Shown one piece after another: positions 1-8,579 of a DNA stretch of 64,000 nucleotides (position 1 is the first letter of the stretch; each line of letters opens with the position of its first letter). The DNA comes from Bradyrhizobium zhengyangense. GTDB lineage: Bacteria; Pseudomonadota; Alphaproteobacteria; Rhizobiales; Xanthobacteraceae. The stretch is from assembly GCF_022012435.1 (NCBI RefSeq), contig NZ_JAKLUA010000016.1, positions 1-64,000 of the forward strand. Direction: 5' to 3'. The notes under the pieces are model-generated. The model was not told the DNA's origin. It saw only the letters and a list, made by a program, of their open reading frames with translations, and ran no database searches. A program made the translations under genes and the position numbers.

Positions 1-173
1 CTGGCGCGGTTGTCGAGCGACTGGGCGGTGAAGAAGTTGGTGGGGTTGTCCAGAGCCGAGTTGACACTCTTGCCGGTGGCCAGACGATTCTGGGTGGTGG
101 CGAGAAGATCGGCGGTGGACTGGAGGGAGAGCAGGTTCTGACGAACCGATGCGGAGAGAACGATACCGGACAT
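1..173 (-). CDS. fliC: flagellin, N-terminal part (gene runs off the left edge)
   Basis: Only the first 57 residues are in the window. They begin MSGIVLSASVRQNLLSLQ and continue with ATTQNRLATGKSV and SALDNPTNFFTAQ, the conserved D0/D1 helical segment of alphaproteobacterial flagellins, which build the filament after export through the flagellar type III apparatus. An AAAGG ribosome site lies about ten bases before the ATG at 173. The gene is divergent from flbT, which in Caulobacter acts on flagellin mRNA. No sigma-54 site was visible upstream. Several flagellin paralogues are usual in this group, so fliC is a generic symbol. Confidence 0.93.
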   Translation of the reverse strand, partial: MSGIVLSASVRQNLLSLQSTADLLATTQNRLATGKSVNSALDNPTNFFTAQSLDNRA

Positions 174-493
174 TGGATGTTACCTTTCTGGTAAACGACG
201 CTACTGTTACGCGTCCTGGGATCTTGATTGACCCAGCGACCGGCGGACGGTGGCTCCGAGAATCTAACGAAGCATGAAATGAAACCCGCGCTTTCGCTGA
301 GTCGCGGCGTGATTCGGCTCGCCTACGCAGCGGCGGCGGGGCGCCGCCCGGCAATTTCATCATTGATATGATAGAGATTTTTCGTGGCGACGGTCGGGAT
401 TCAGAACTCGTTAACTAATGTTGAGGGAGTATTGCGCCCTGCACCGCCACAACATGCGCTTCGGTTACGAAAGCGTTGATGGAGAACAGGCAA
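174..493. other. divergent intergenic region, flagellin / flbT
   Basis: This 320-base stretch must hold the flagellin promoter and 5' leader on the minus strand and the flbT promoter on the plus strand. A GC-rich self-complementary patch (GGCGCCGCC, about 341-349) is present. I found no consensus sigma-54 site and no credible gene. A short open frame starting at 418 overlaps flbT out of frame and shows no sign of being real. Confidence 0.5.
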
Positions 494-919
494 ATGGCCC
501 TCAAGGTCGAGCTCAGGCCGCACGAACGCATCATTGTCGGCAACTGCGTCATCACCAACACCGACCAGCGCGCCCGCCTTCTGATCGACGGCGACAACGT
601 GCCGATCCTACGTGAGCGCGACATCCTCACGCCCGAGACCGCCGATACCCCTGCCAAGCTCGTCTATCTCGCGGTCCAGCTCATGTACATCTCGCCGGAC
701 CCGCAGACCCAGCACGGCACCTATTTCAACCTGGTGCGCGACATCGTCACCGCCGTACCGAGCTCCTGGCCGATCATCGAGGGCATCAACAACAACATCC
801 TGAACGGCGACCTCTACAGGGCGCTGAAGGATGCTCGCAAGCTGATCGCCTATGAAGAGAAGCTGCGTGACCAGTACAACGCTGCGCATCCCGAGGGCCA
901 CGTCAGCACGGCGGCCTGA
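494..919 (+). CDS. flbT: flagellin biosynthesis regulator FlbT
   Basis: The 141-residue product (MALKVELRPHERIIVGNCVI...) is full length for FlbT. In Caulobacter FlbT binds the 5' leader of flagellin mRNA and limits its translation and stability when filament assembly is blocked. The family hallmarks visible are the KVELRPHERIIVGN opening, the LLIDGDNVPILRERDIL strand region and a helical C-terminus. The start at 494 is preferred over 476 because GGAG at 481-484 sits nine bases upstream. FlaF, the usual partner, is not next to it, and a strong hairpin follows the stop, so flbT is probably transcribed alone. Confidence 0.93.
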   Translation: MALKVELRPHERIIVGNCVITNTDQRARLLIDGDNVPILRERDILTPETADTPAKLVYLAVQLMYISPDPQTQHGTYFNLVRDIVTAVPSSWPIIEGINNNILNGDLYRALKDARKLIAYEEKLRDQYNAAHPEGHVSTAA

Positions 920-940
920 TCTTCGCAAAAAGTTCGCGCA

Positions 941-983
941 AACGACAACGGCCCCGGATCATCTCCGGGGCCGTTGTCGTTTT
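941..983. terminator. bidirectional terminator between flbT and the decarboxylase gene
   Basis: A perfect 18-bp stem (arms 941-958 and 964-981) encloses a five-base TCATC loop. On the plus strand it ends in TTTT. It lies 21 bases after flbT and ten bases past the end of the convergent decarboxylase gene, so it can serve both. Confidence 0.85.
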
Positions 984-990
984 CAGCCCA

Positions 991-2493
991 TTACGAACAC
1001 TCCGCCGCGAGCGGCGGCGCCTCGACCTCGATCAATCCGCCGGTCCGCTGCATGCCGAATTTGATCACGGCCGCCACCAGCGCGTCGATATCGCTCTTCG
1101 CAGTACGGTGATTGACGATCGCGGCGCGGATCGCGAACTTGCCGTCCAGAATCGTGCCCGACGGCGCGGCGATGCCGGATTCCTGGACATCGGCGACGAC
1201 TTCGCGATTGACCGCGTCGTCGGCACGGTAGCGGAAGCAGACGATATTGAGATTGACCGGCGCCAGCAGCTCGAGCCGGGGCTCGGCGAGCACACGCGTC
1301 TCCAGATATCTTGCGAGCGCGCAGCTTCGCGCGATCACCTCGCCGAGCCGATCGGTGCCGAACGTCTTCAGCGTGAACCACGTCTTCAGCGCGCGGAAGC
1401 CGCGCGACAGATCCGGGCCGAGATCGCAAGGCCAGACAGCGCCGGCCGCAAGCCCCCTCGCCTCCCGGCTCAGATAGGCCGCCGGCTGCGCAAACGCCTG
1501 CCGATGACGTTCGCCGTCGCGCACCAGCAGAAAGCCGGCGTCGTAAGGCACCTGCCCCCATTTGTGGAAGTCGAGTGCGATCGAATCCGCAAGCGCGATG
1601 CCATCGAGCAATGGCGCGAGCTCGGGCGACAGGATCGCGAGCGCACCGAAGGCGCCGTCGACGTGAAACCAGATACCCTCATCGCGACACAACTCAGCGA
1701 TCGCCCTGAGATCGTCGATCGCACCGATATCGACGGTGCCGGCCGACGCAGTGACCAGGAACGGCTTGAAACCGACGGCGCGGTCGATTGCGATCCGCGC
1801 GCGTAGCGCAGCGACATCGAGGCGATGATCGGCATCGACATCGATCTTGCGCAGCGCATCGGTGCCGAATCCGGCGATGTCCATGGCGCGGGAGATGCAG
1901 CCATGCGCAGCCTTCGACGCGTAGGCCGTAAGCAGCGCGCCGTCGCTGCCGATGCCGTGCTGCCGCGCCAGCGCGCCAAGCACATTCGTACGCGCCACCA
2001 GCACCGCCATCAGATTGGCCATCGACGTGCCGGTGACGAAGATCCCGCTCGCACCTTGCGGAAAGCCGAACAGGCCGCGCATCCACTCGACAATCTGGCG
2101 CTCGACCTCGATCGGCATGTGATCGCGTCCGCCGAGATTGGCATTGAGGCCAGCTGCAAGCATCTCCGCGAGCATGCCGACGGCGGTGCCGCCGCCATGC
2201 ACCCAGCCCATGAAGCCGGGATGAACATTGCCGGTCGCGTAAGGCGCAACATGTTCGGAGAACTCGCGATAGACTTCAGCGAGACCGGTTGCCTCGCGCG
2301 GCACGTCTGTTCGAACAGCCGCGCGGACCTCGTCGGGGATCGGCTGCCAGACCGGCCGCGCGCGGACATTGGCAATGCCGTCGATCGCTTCGTCCAGCAT
2401 GCGATGGGCAAGCGTGCGAAACGCGCTCCAGTCCTGCGGATCGAGCGATCCGCTGGTGCTGCCGGCTTTCTGATTCCGGATGACCTCGTTCAT
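991..2493 (-). CDS. PLP-dependent group II (aromatic-L-amino-acid-type) decarboxylase
   Basis: The 500-residue protein has the group II decarboxylase architecture. HVDGAFGA supplies the Asp that pairs with the PLP ring nitrogen, and LDFHKWGQVPYDAGF holds the Schiff-base lysine, K311, in the diagnostic HKW motif. An N-terminal segment GNVHPGFMGWVHGG matches the substrate-pocket region of aromatic amino acid and glutamate decarboxylases. The substrate cannot be read from sequence. Its ATG at 2493 overlaps the stop of the upstream ATP-grasp gene (ATGA), so the two are translationally coupled as the last genes of a four-gene operon. Longer open-frame starts upstream lie inside the ATP-grasp gene and are unlikely. 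The enzyme would make an amine from an amino acid used in whatever the operon builds. Confidence 0.85.
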   Translation of the reverse strand: MNEVIRNQKAGSTSGSLDPQDWSAFRTLAHRMLDEAIDGIANVRARPVWQPIPDEVRAAVRTDVPREATGLAEVYREFSEHVAPYATGNVHPGFMGWVHGGGTAVGMLAEMLAAGLNANLGGRDHMPIEVERQIVEWMRGLFGFPQGASGIFVTGTSMANLMAVLVARTNVLGALARQHGIGSDGALLTAYASKAAHGCISRAMDIAGFGTDALRKIDVDADHRLDVAALRARIAIDRAVGFKPFLVTASAGTVDIGAIDDLRAIAELCRDEGIWFHVDGAFGALAILSPELAPLLDGIALADSIALDFHKWGQVPYDAGFLLVRDGERHRQAFAQPAAYLSREARGLAAGAVWPCDLGPDLSRGFRALKTWFTLKTFGTDRLGEVIARSCALARYLETRVLAEPRLELLAPVNLNIVCFRYRADDAVNREVVADVQESGIAAPSGTILDGKFAIRAAIVNHRTAKSDIDALVAAVIKFGMQRTGGLIEVEAPPLAAECS

Positions 2494-3737
2494 GCTGCGC
2501 TCCCGACGTCCGCCTGTGCGGCCGCCTTGGCATGCCGCGACAGCATCGCGGTGAATGCGGCAAAGATCTTGCGCATCTGCGGCGGCTTGTACGGAAACAC
2601 GACCGGCGAATCCATGTTGTGCACGACGGCGGTGTTGTCCGCTTCGAACACCAACAGCTCGCCGTCTTGGTTCTCGGCGCAATCGACGATGAAATAATCG
2701 AGCCCGACACGCCGACTCATTTCGTCGAGCGCGCGTCTATGTCGCGCGGCGAAGGCGCGATCGAAGTCCTGCATGAAGATTGCTTCTTCAGCGCGCTTCT
2801 CTTCGTTGAACGCCATGTAGGCGTTGAGATACCAGATGTCCCAGCGATCGGCGATCGCCATGTGGCAGGCATAGGGCTTGCCGTCGACCATGGTGAGCCG
2901 GATCTTGCGATAGAAGCCGTCGGGGCTCGCGTAGTTGACGAAACGCGCCACGAAGAAGTCCTGCTCCCGCCGCTCCGCAAGATAGGCCGCGAGCGCAGCG
3001 GAATCATCGAGCTTGGCAAGTCCAACGCCGGCATGCGTACCGCGCGGCCGCGCAATCATCGGGAAGTGCAGTTCGTCTGTGATCTCCGTGCAGGCAATCC
3101 GGCCTTCCGCAAGAGCCGACAATTGTGCACGGGTCGCATGGGCGGTCACGGGAATGTCGAGACCGGGGATATCAGCGAGCAGCCGGAATAATTTGTCGCG
3201 ATCGAGATTGCCGATCAGCTCGGGGCGATTGAGCAGCGGCCGCGGCCAGCGTGGCGCGGCCTTTTCGATCAGCGCAAGCGCTTCGCGACACTCCTCGGAG
3301 TCGGATGCGACCACGATGGCAACATCATGTTCAGGCAGTGTTTCCGGCAGCCCGGTTGCCTTGGTAACGTAGAGGGTCAGGAGCTCGATGTCGGAGCCTT
3401 CGAGCAGGAATTCGATCGGCGTGTTGCCGCCCATGTCGATGTCGGCAGCAAGCGCAAGCACGCGCAGGCCCGGCTTCGGCGCGGCAGTGGGCGTACGAAA
3501 CAGCTGATGGAACGACAGCACCTCGGACTGGATCACGAGGCCGGCTTCCTTCTCTCCCATCAGCTGGGCGATCAGGGACAGATCGAGGCCCTCGCCGGCC
3601 TGCGCCGTCCCTTCGGCAATCCGCGCCAGCAGATGCTCGCGCAGCGGGTGCAGATCGACGCCCTCGAAGGCCTGGCGCGTCAAATGCGCAAAGCCGATAC
3701 GGTCGGCATAATTCGGCGCGGCAAGCGGATGCAACAT
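2490..3737 (-). CDS. ATP-grasp domain ligase-like protein
   Basis: This 415-residue protein has an ATP-grasp core. LNRPELIGNLDRDKLF begins the domain, FPMIARPRGTHAGVGLAKL is the nucleotide-binding lysine/glycine loop, DFFVARFV contributes the adenine-side strand, and GLDYFIVDCAENQDG with LLVFEADNT supplies the metal-binding acid residues. ATP-grasp enzymes join a carboxylate to an amine or thiol through an acyl phosphate. About 160 N-terminal residues (VLALAADIDMGGNTPIEFLL) form a preATP-grasp-like region. The start at 3737 (MLHPLAAPNY) is chosen because the upstream extension is low-complexity read-through toward the preceding gene. The gap to the upstream PLP gene is 16 bases and the downstream decarboxylase overlaps by four. 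It could ligate the amine made by that decarboxylase, but this is inference. Confidence 0.75.
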   Translation of the reverse strand: MLHPLAAPNYADRIGFAHLTRQAFEGVDLHPLREHLLARIAEGTAQAGEGLDLSLIAQLMGEKEAGLVIQSEVLSFHQLFRTPTAAPKPGLRVLALAADIDMGGNTPIEFLLEGSDIELLTLYVTKATGLPETLPEHDVAIVVASDSEECREALALIEKAAPRWPRPLLNRPELIGNLDRDKLFRLLADIPGLDIPVTAHATRAQLSALAEGRIACTEITDELHFPMIARPRGTHAGVGLAKLDDSAALAAYLAERREQDFFVARFVNYASPDGFYRKIRLTMVDGKPYACHMAIADRWDIWYLNAYMAFNEEKRAEEAIFMQDFDRAFAARHRRALDEMSRRVGLDYFIVDCAENQDGELLVFEADNTAVVHNMDSPVVFPYKPPQMRKIFAAFTAMLSRHAKAAAQADVGSAA

Positions 3738-3753
3738 CTCACACCTATACGGG

Positions 3754-5301
3754 CTACGCCGGCACAGCGGCGGTACGGTCAAGCAGCAGCTCGATCTTCA
3801 CCAGGACGTGGGCGATGCGATCGAGAATGTGCTGCACATTACGTTGCGCTTGCGCGCCGTCGAGCGACCAGGCGTCGGTGACGAGCCGCGCGCCGACACA
3901 TAGCCGCAACGCGGCCCGCGGCGCGCCGTCCGGCTGCTCCAGCCGCACCGGCTGGCCGACGAGACAGCGTTGCGCCGCGACCTGCCGGTCCGCCGCGCTG
4001 CCGCCGATGTCATCGTTCATGTCGCGAGCAAGCGCGCGATGGACGGTGCTGGTATCCGAGATCGACACCGGCCTATTGTGGCGCAATAGGGTGAACGGAA
4101 AGATCGACCGCTGCATAAATTCTTCATCATCGGCATTAGTGGTGCCGACGGGTGACGGGACGGCGCGCAGTGGCGGAGACAGCGCAATCATGCTGTCGAT
4201 GCCGGCTGCAAGCTCGGCCATCGCCTTCGCGCGGAACGGGCCGGGCACGGCGTAGTAGCTTCCGATCTCGGCCAGCGCCGCTTCCCAGCGCAGCCATTGG
4301 CCGAAATTCGGTCGGCGTTCGAAGCGCGAGCGTAGCGCCGTCCACGCCATCGGCCAGTCGCAGCGGCCGGCATAGTCGAAGAAATCAGGCGCAATCCCTT
4401 CAATCCGTTCGAGCGCACGCGACAGGCCCTTCGGCAGCAGCAACGCGCCACTGAAGGCGGGACCACCGAAGAACTTGGAACCCGTCATCAGCACCATGTA
4501 ACCGCGATCGAGATAGGAGCGCAGTCGTCGTCGGCCGAGCCGCGCCTGGCAGGCATCGACGACGACCTGAACCTCGCGCGGCCAGCGCCGCGCGATCTCA
4601 TCGAGACAAGCGGCACTCGGTGCACGCCAGCCGAGCTTTGACGAATCCATGATGTGCAACAGAACGCGCCGGCCTTGCGCGAGGCTGGCCTCGATTGCAC
4701 GGATGACCTCTGCGTCCGCGTCGGAGCGCATCGCCATGCCAAAGGCCCGGTCAAGCAGCGGCACCGCGATCGTGTCGCCGGCAAGGCCTGCGATCGCAGC
4801 ATCCTTGCGCACCGCAACACCGCTCGCCGTCACTGTGCTGAAATGGCGCCCGCGCGCGGTATGCGCCGTACCGCTACCGGTCTGGTCGGCACCGACCACG
4901 ACCGTCACCGGCGGCGCGCCGAGCACCGCGTGGGCAAGGAACAGAGCGTGGAGCTGGGAATCCGTGCCCGAGGGCGAGAACACGACGTCGACGCGAGGCG
5001 GAAGCTGGAAGTGACCGCGCAGCTCCTCGCGCATGTCCTCGCAACGCCGGTCGAAGGCGATCTCGATCTCGTCGAACAGCGATTTGTGGACCAGTTCTTC
5101 GCGCGCCAGCGCGGCGCGGTCATAGGCGGGCTGCGAGATCGTCGACGCCGTCGAGGAGGCGAAATTCCAGATTTCGGGTTCAGGCGACGGCGCGCAGCCA
5201 TAGGCGAGCAGCGTATCCAGCGGCGTGAACAGATCGCGCAGACGATAGCGCGAGCCGCCCTGGGATGCGCGCTCTAACGGGCGGGATGCGCCGATGCTCA
5301 T
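3754..5301 (-). CDS. fold-type-I PLP-dependent enzyme of unknown specificity
   Basis: The 515-residue protein has fold-type-I PLP signatures. FSPSGTDSQLHALFLA is the phosphate-binding loop region, VVVDACQARLG carries the Asp for the pyridine nitrogen, and MTGSKFFGGPAFSG holds the Schiff-base lysine, K276. The order and spacing recall class V aminotransferases and cysteine desulfurases, but there is no desulfurase active-cysteine loop that I can identify. ATG 5301 is chosen because it lies just past the stop of the upstream gene (ten-base gap); the open frame extends back over that gene only as shadow. It could be a transaminase, lyase or acyl transferase, and I do not assign the reaction. It is the second gene of the flagellar-locus enzyme operon. 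Confidence 0.75.
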   Translation of the reverse strand: MSIGASRPLERASQGGSRYRLRDLFTPLDTLLAYGCAPSPEPEIWNFASSTASTISQPAYDRAALAREELVHKSLFDEIEIAFDRRCEDMREELRGHFQLPPRVDVVFSPSGTDSQLHALFLAHAVLGAPPVTVVVGADQTGSGTAHTARGRHFSTVTASGVAVRKDAAIAGLAGDTIAVPLLDRAFGMAMRSDADAEVIRAIEASLAQGRRVLLHIMDSSKLGWRAPSAACLDEIARRWPREVQVVVDACQARLGRRRLRSYLDRGYMVLMTGSKFFGGPAFSGALLLPKGLSRALERIEGIAPDFFDYAGRCDWPMAWTALRSRFERRPNFGQWLRWEAALAEIGSYYAVPGPFRAKAMAELAAGIDSMIALSPPLRAVPSPVGTTNADDEEFMQRSIFPFTLLRHNRPVSISDTSTVHRALARDMNDDIGGSAADRQVAAQRCLVGQPVRLEQPDGAPRAALRLCVGARLVTDAWSLDGAQAQRNVQHILDRIAHVLVKIELLLDRTAAVPA

Positions 5302-5311
5302 CCCGACAGGC

Positions 5312-6091
5312 TCACGCCGCGTCGGCCGCCGCAGGGGCCGGCGCGAATTGCGAGGCGATGTCGCCGTGGAACACCGAGGGACCGACATGGTCGAGCGAGC
5401 TCTGGATGTCGGCCCAGATCTCGCCACCGATATCGGTCCAGCGTTTGCAGAAGGCGAAGTCCTCGGAGAGGTAAGTGCCGGTCGCCGGATCGATCATGCA
5501 TTCGAACAGCGCGAACCGGTTCGGGCTCGCAGCCAGCGTGTCGTGCGAATGCTCGCGGAAGAATTGCAGATTGGCATAGTCCGGATGCCGGCACATCGCC
5601 TCCAGCGCCTGACGGCGGATCATCAGGAAGCCGGTGCCGGCATAGCGCACCCGGGTAAAGCCGTTGACGACCACAATGCGATCGGGGTCCTCGATCTCGA
5701 GTACGTAGTCGAGCGAGGCCGCCGTCACGTCGGTCCGGCCGGCCTGGATCGCCCTCCTCGCCTTGTCCCAGTTGACGCGCTTGATCGGATAGCAGCCGGC
5801 GACGACGTCCGCGCCGCATTCGATCAGCCGGAACACCTGCTCGGGCTTGAAGCCGATATCGGCGTCGATGAATAGAAAATGCGTGGCGTTCGGGTCGTCC
5901 AAGAACATCGCGACAAGATTGGCCCGTGCGCGCGTGATCAGCGCATCGCCGTCGCGCAAGTGCACCTTGAGGGCGAGATTGGACATGCCATGCACGGCGC
6001 GCTGGAGCGCGAAGATCGAGCTCGCGTAAATGCTCGACACCTGGCCGCCGAAGCAGGGCGTCGCGACCACCAATTGCATCTTGTCCGACAT
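5312..6091 (-). CDS. glycosyltransferase-like protein (GT-A fold, DxD motif)
   Basis: The 259-residue protein begins MSDKMQLVVATPCFGG, a nucleotide-sugar-binding first strand, and contains THFLFIDADIGF, whose DAD is the expected DxD metal/nucleotide-sugar site. LRDGDALITRARANLVAMFL precedes it and AGTGFLMIRRQALEAM follows as in GT-A folds. A late SEDFAFCKRWTDIGG segment resembles the acidic acceptor loop of such enzymes. No membrane segment or signal peptide is present, so it is cytoplasmic. It is the first gene of the operon and starts about 50 bases after a CtrA-type box. Its place directly after flgL suggests modification of a flagellar protein, but no target is proven. Confidence 0.7.
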   Translation of the reverse strand: MSDKMQLVVATPCFGGQVSSIYASSIFALQRAVHGMSNLALKVHLRDGDALITRARANLVAMFLDDPNATHFLFIDADIGFKPEQVFRLIECGADVVAGCYPIKRVNWDKARRAIQAGRTDVTAASLDYVLEIEDPDRIVVVNGFTRVRYAGTGFLMIRRQALEAMCRHPDYANLQFFREHSHDTLAASPNRFALFECMIDPATGTYLSEDFAFCKRWTDIGGEIWADIQSSLDHVGPSVFHGDIASQFAPAPAAADAA

Positions 6092-6139
6092 CGACGGCTC
6101 CGCCCGCTCAAATCCTCTCCAAGAGGTAAAGAGGCATGG

Positions 6140-6154
6140 TTAACGGCGCCTTAA
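6140..6154. promoter_or_regulatory. CtrA-type box upstream of the enzyme operon
   Basis: TTAA-CGGCGCC-TTAA is a perfect match to the alphaproteobacterial CtrA site TTAA-N7-TTAA. It lies 49 bases before the ATG of the glycosyltransferase-like gene, at the 3' end of flgL. CtrA controls flagellar genes in this class. The same bases form a hairpin, so the match may be partly coincidental. Confidence 0.5.
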
Positions 6155-6164
6155 TGCGCCGTTA
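6141..6164 (-). terminator. hairpin at the end of flgL
   Basis: TAACGGCGC and GCGCCGTTA form a perfect 9-bp stem around a six-base loop, and the stem includes the flgL stop codon. No U run follows on the minus strand, so it is at most a weak or attenuating terminator between flgL and the enzyme operon. Confidence 0.4.
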
Positions 6165-8561
6165 CAGGTACTTGACCAGCGAGAGCTGCGCGAGGTTGGC
6201 GGTAGTCTGGTAGGACGCCTGCAGCGCGTTCTGGAGCGACAAGATCTCGCTCGCGACCTGGTCGGGCGATGCCGATTCCGCCTGATCGACGATGGTCTGG
6301 AGTTGCGCCTTGGCCTGGGTCTGGCGCGTGGAGGCGTCCTTCATCGTGTTCTGGGCCATCGCGATGTCGGTCTGGATATCCTCGATCTTCTGTTGCCCGG
6401 CCTGCGGCGTCAGCGCCTGCGTGGTGCGCAGGCTCAGCGCGGCCACTTGCGCGCCCGAGTACTGCCCGGTCGGCGAGGTCGAGAACGTGCCGAACACCGC
6501 GATCGCCTGCAACTGGCTGCGGATCGCGTTCTCGTCGGCCTGCGCGCCATATTGCACCGTGACGGAATCGTCGACCCGCGCCACCGCGGTCGAACGCGCG
6601 GAGCCCGGCCCGTCATTTCCAGTGTACCATTTCACTGTATTGGCCGAGCCATTCACCAGCGTCGTCGCCGAGCCGAGGGGCGAAGAGCCGACGCGCAGCG
6701 GAGCCTTTGCCGCCGTGACCGGGGAGGTCGTGAAGCCGAGCGCCGCGAACGCCGTACTGTTCGAGCTCGTGATGTTGAGGCTCCCGGGATCGTCCGTGTT
6801 GATCGTGATCACGCCGCCATGGATGGTCGACGGCTTCGTGGTGCCGGTGATCTGATCGATCTTGCCAAGCAGAGTTGTGACATTGTCGGTAATGTTGATC
6901 TGGTTTGGGCCGGTGGCGCCCGAGGCGACAAAAGTCAGCGTCTGACCATTCACCGTAATCGTATCGGGGCTAACGGCAGGTGGACCCGCCGACCCCGCCT
7001 GGAACGCCGTTGAAAGGACTTCCGGGCCGCCCGTGGTCGCCGTGCCGCTGAGCACCGTTGAACCGGTGATCGGAGGCGTCGACGACACGTTGCCGCCACG
7101 CGTCACGCTGCTGAGACCGAGCGCCGTGGCCGCCGCGCCGGCGGTGACCGTCACGTCGGTGCCGGTGCCGGTCGCGATCTGGATATTGCCGCTGGCGCTC
7201 AGAGTCACGTTGGCGGAGGGAACGCCGGCTGCCGTCGCGATCGCATTCAAGATATCAGACACCTTCGCGGCGCTGCCCGAAGCCAATCCGATCGTAGTAT
7301 TGCCGCTGGCCGTCGTGACAGTGGTGACGGTCGGGTTGAAGGTGATCGTGTGGGCGCCGCTCGCGCCGGTGATGGTCAGGGTGGTACCGGTCGGAGCGTT
7401 GGCGAGCGCGTTGAGAGTGGTTCCGTTGAGATGGGGTGTCGCCGAAGGATCGAGCGACGTGGTCGCAGACGCAGGCGCCAATGCGCTGTCCTGCAACGCG
7501 ACCGAGCCCGTCCCGGTCGTCGAGGTATAGGCCGAGATCAGATTGCCGGTGGCCGCCACATTCGCGGTGGCTGATCCCACCCTATTGAAGAAATTGTCGC
7601 CGGCGGCAACGGCCGACGCCGCCACCAGCGAGGTGTTGGCGAGCTTCGTGATCGCAGTGTTCAGCGCGGTGTTGAGGTTCGCCGAGGTGATGGCCGGGTT
7701 GGAGGGAACCGGTGGAATGATGTTGGGATTGCCGGGATCGATCGCAAAGCTGCCGACCGGCGTCGGTGTCGCAGTCGACGCGGTCAGGTTTATCTGCTCG
7801 GTCGAGCCGTCAGGCAGCGTGAACTGCACGCTGAGCTTGTCGCCATTGTTCGGATTGACGCCATTGAGATTGACCGAGAACGCCACCGGCGAGCCACTCG
7901 GGCCGGTCACGGTCGCACCCGTCAGCGTCGAGGACACCGCCGCGATCTTCAGGCCGAACGGCGACGTTGGCGAATCCTCCTGCACCTGTATCGCGCCTGA
8001 TGGCAACGTCGACTGCACCAGCCGCCCCATACCGTTGGTGCCGAGGTCGGCGGCCTGGCGTTCGGCCATGACGGTCTTCAGGCCCGCCTGCGTGGTGGTG
8101 CCGTTGATGATGTCGCCGGCATCGGCCACCGATTGCGTGTTGTAGGCGGTGCCGGAGAACAGATAGCGGTTGCCCGACTGCGTGTTGAGGACGCCGACCA
8201 TCGAGCCGAACTGGGCGGCGGCGGTGTTCTGCGCGATCGTCTGGCCGTTGACGTTGAGATCCTGCGAGGTGCCGGCGGAGCCGGTCTGCACCGTATTGCG
8301 GATCGTCGTCAGCGACTGCAGCGCGGTGTTGGCGAGGTTGATGTTGACGTTGACGTTGGTGATCGTGTCGGTATAGGCGGCGATATTCGAAAGCTGCGCG
8401 CGCGAGGCGATCGCAAAGCCTTCGTTGGTGCCCATGCCGGAATAGTTCTGCGACAGCTTGCCGGTCGAGAGCTGCGTCGACAGGTCGGTGAGCTGCTGGT
8501 TGATGTTGCGGATCTGCGCGCCGAGGACTGACGAGCCGTAATTAATGCTGCTGATCGACAT
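6162..8561 (-). CDS. flgL: flagellar hook-filament junction protein FlgL (HAP3), enlarged
   Basis: The 799-residue protein has the flagellin-like ends of HAP3: an N-terminal helix starting MSISSINYGSSVLGAQIRNI with LSTQLSTGKLSQNYSGMG, and a C-terminal helix ending QASYQTTANLAQLSLVKYL. It joins hook to filament, and FlgK lies just upstream. It is more than twice the size of enteric FlgL (about 317 residues) because residues about 200-650 are a Thr/Ser/Ala/Gly-rich surface region. Residues about 335-611 of that region are plainly homologous to an insert in FlgE from the same locus. The gene follows flgK by 18 bases in the operon flgE-flgK-flgL. Start at 8561 is the first in-frame ATG after the flgK stop. 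Confidence 0.92.
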   Translation of the reverse strand: MSISSINYGSSVLGAQIRNINQQLTDLSTQLSTGKLSQNYSGMGTNEGFAIASRAQLSNIAAYTDTITNVNVNINLANTALQSLTTIRNTVQTGSAGTSQDLNVNGQTIAQNTAAAQFGSMVGVLNTQSGNRYLFSGTAYNTQSVADAGDIINGTTTQAGLKTVMAERQAADLGTNGMGRLVQSTLPSGAIQVQEDSPTSPFGLKIAAVSSTLTGATVTGPSGSPVAFSVNLNGVNPNNGDKLSVQFTLPDGSTEQINLTASTATPTPVGSFAIDPGNPNIIPPVPSNPAITSANLNTALNTAITKLANTSLVAASAVAAGDNFFNRVGSATANVAATGNLISAYTSTTGTGSVALQDSALAPASATTSLDPSATPHLNGTTLNALANAPTGTTLTITGASGAHTITFNPTVTTVTTASGNTTIGLASGSAAKVSDILNAIATAAGVPSANVTLSASGNIQIATGTGTDVTVTAGAAATALGLSSVTRGGNVSSTPPITGSTVLSGTATTGGPEVLSTAFQAGSAGPPAVSPDTITVNGQTLTFVASGATGPNQINITDNVTTLLGKIDQITGTTKPSTIHGGVITINTDDPGSLNITSSNSTAFAALGFTTSPVTAAKAPLRVGSSPLGSATTLVNGSANTVKWYTGNDGPGSARSTAVARVDDSVTVQYGAQADENAIRSQLQAIAVFGTFSTSPTGQYSGAQVAALSLRTTQALTPQAGQQKIEDIQTDIAMAQNTMKDASTRQTQAKAQLQTIVDQAESASPDQVASEILSLQNALQASYQTTANLAQLSLVKYL
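6729..7559 (-). repeat. FlgL copy of the insert shared with FlgE
   Basis: Residues about 335-611 of FlgL match residues about 226-483 of FlgE from an AATGN-YTSTTGTG boundary to an AFAALGFT boundary. In one stretch (FlgL 537-570, FlgE 408-441, containing QTLTF-ASGA-GPNQIN) 29 of 34 residues are identical by eye. The domain replaces or extends the variable outer part of each protein. Confidence 0.85.
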
Positions 8562-8579
8562 GTTTCAGAGCCCTACTGA

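Noticed and set aside
418..615. Short frame between flagellin and flbT as a possible flaF
   Set aside because: The sequence has no FlaF likeness and overlaps flbT in another frame.
6292..8145. Long antisense frames over flgL
   Set aside because: Val/Ala/Pro-rich mirror of the Thr/Ala/Gly-rich insert, without start signals.
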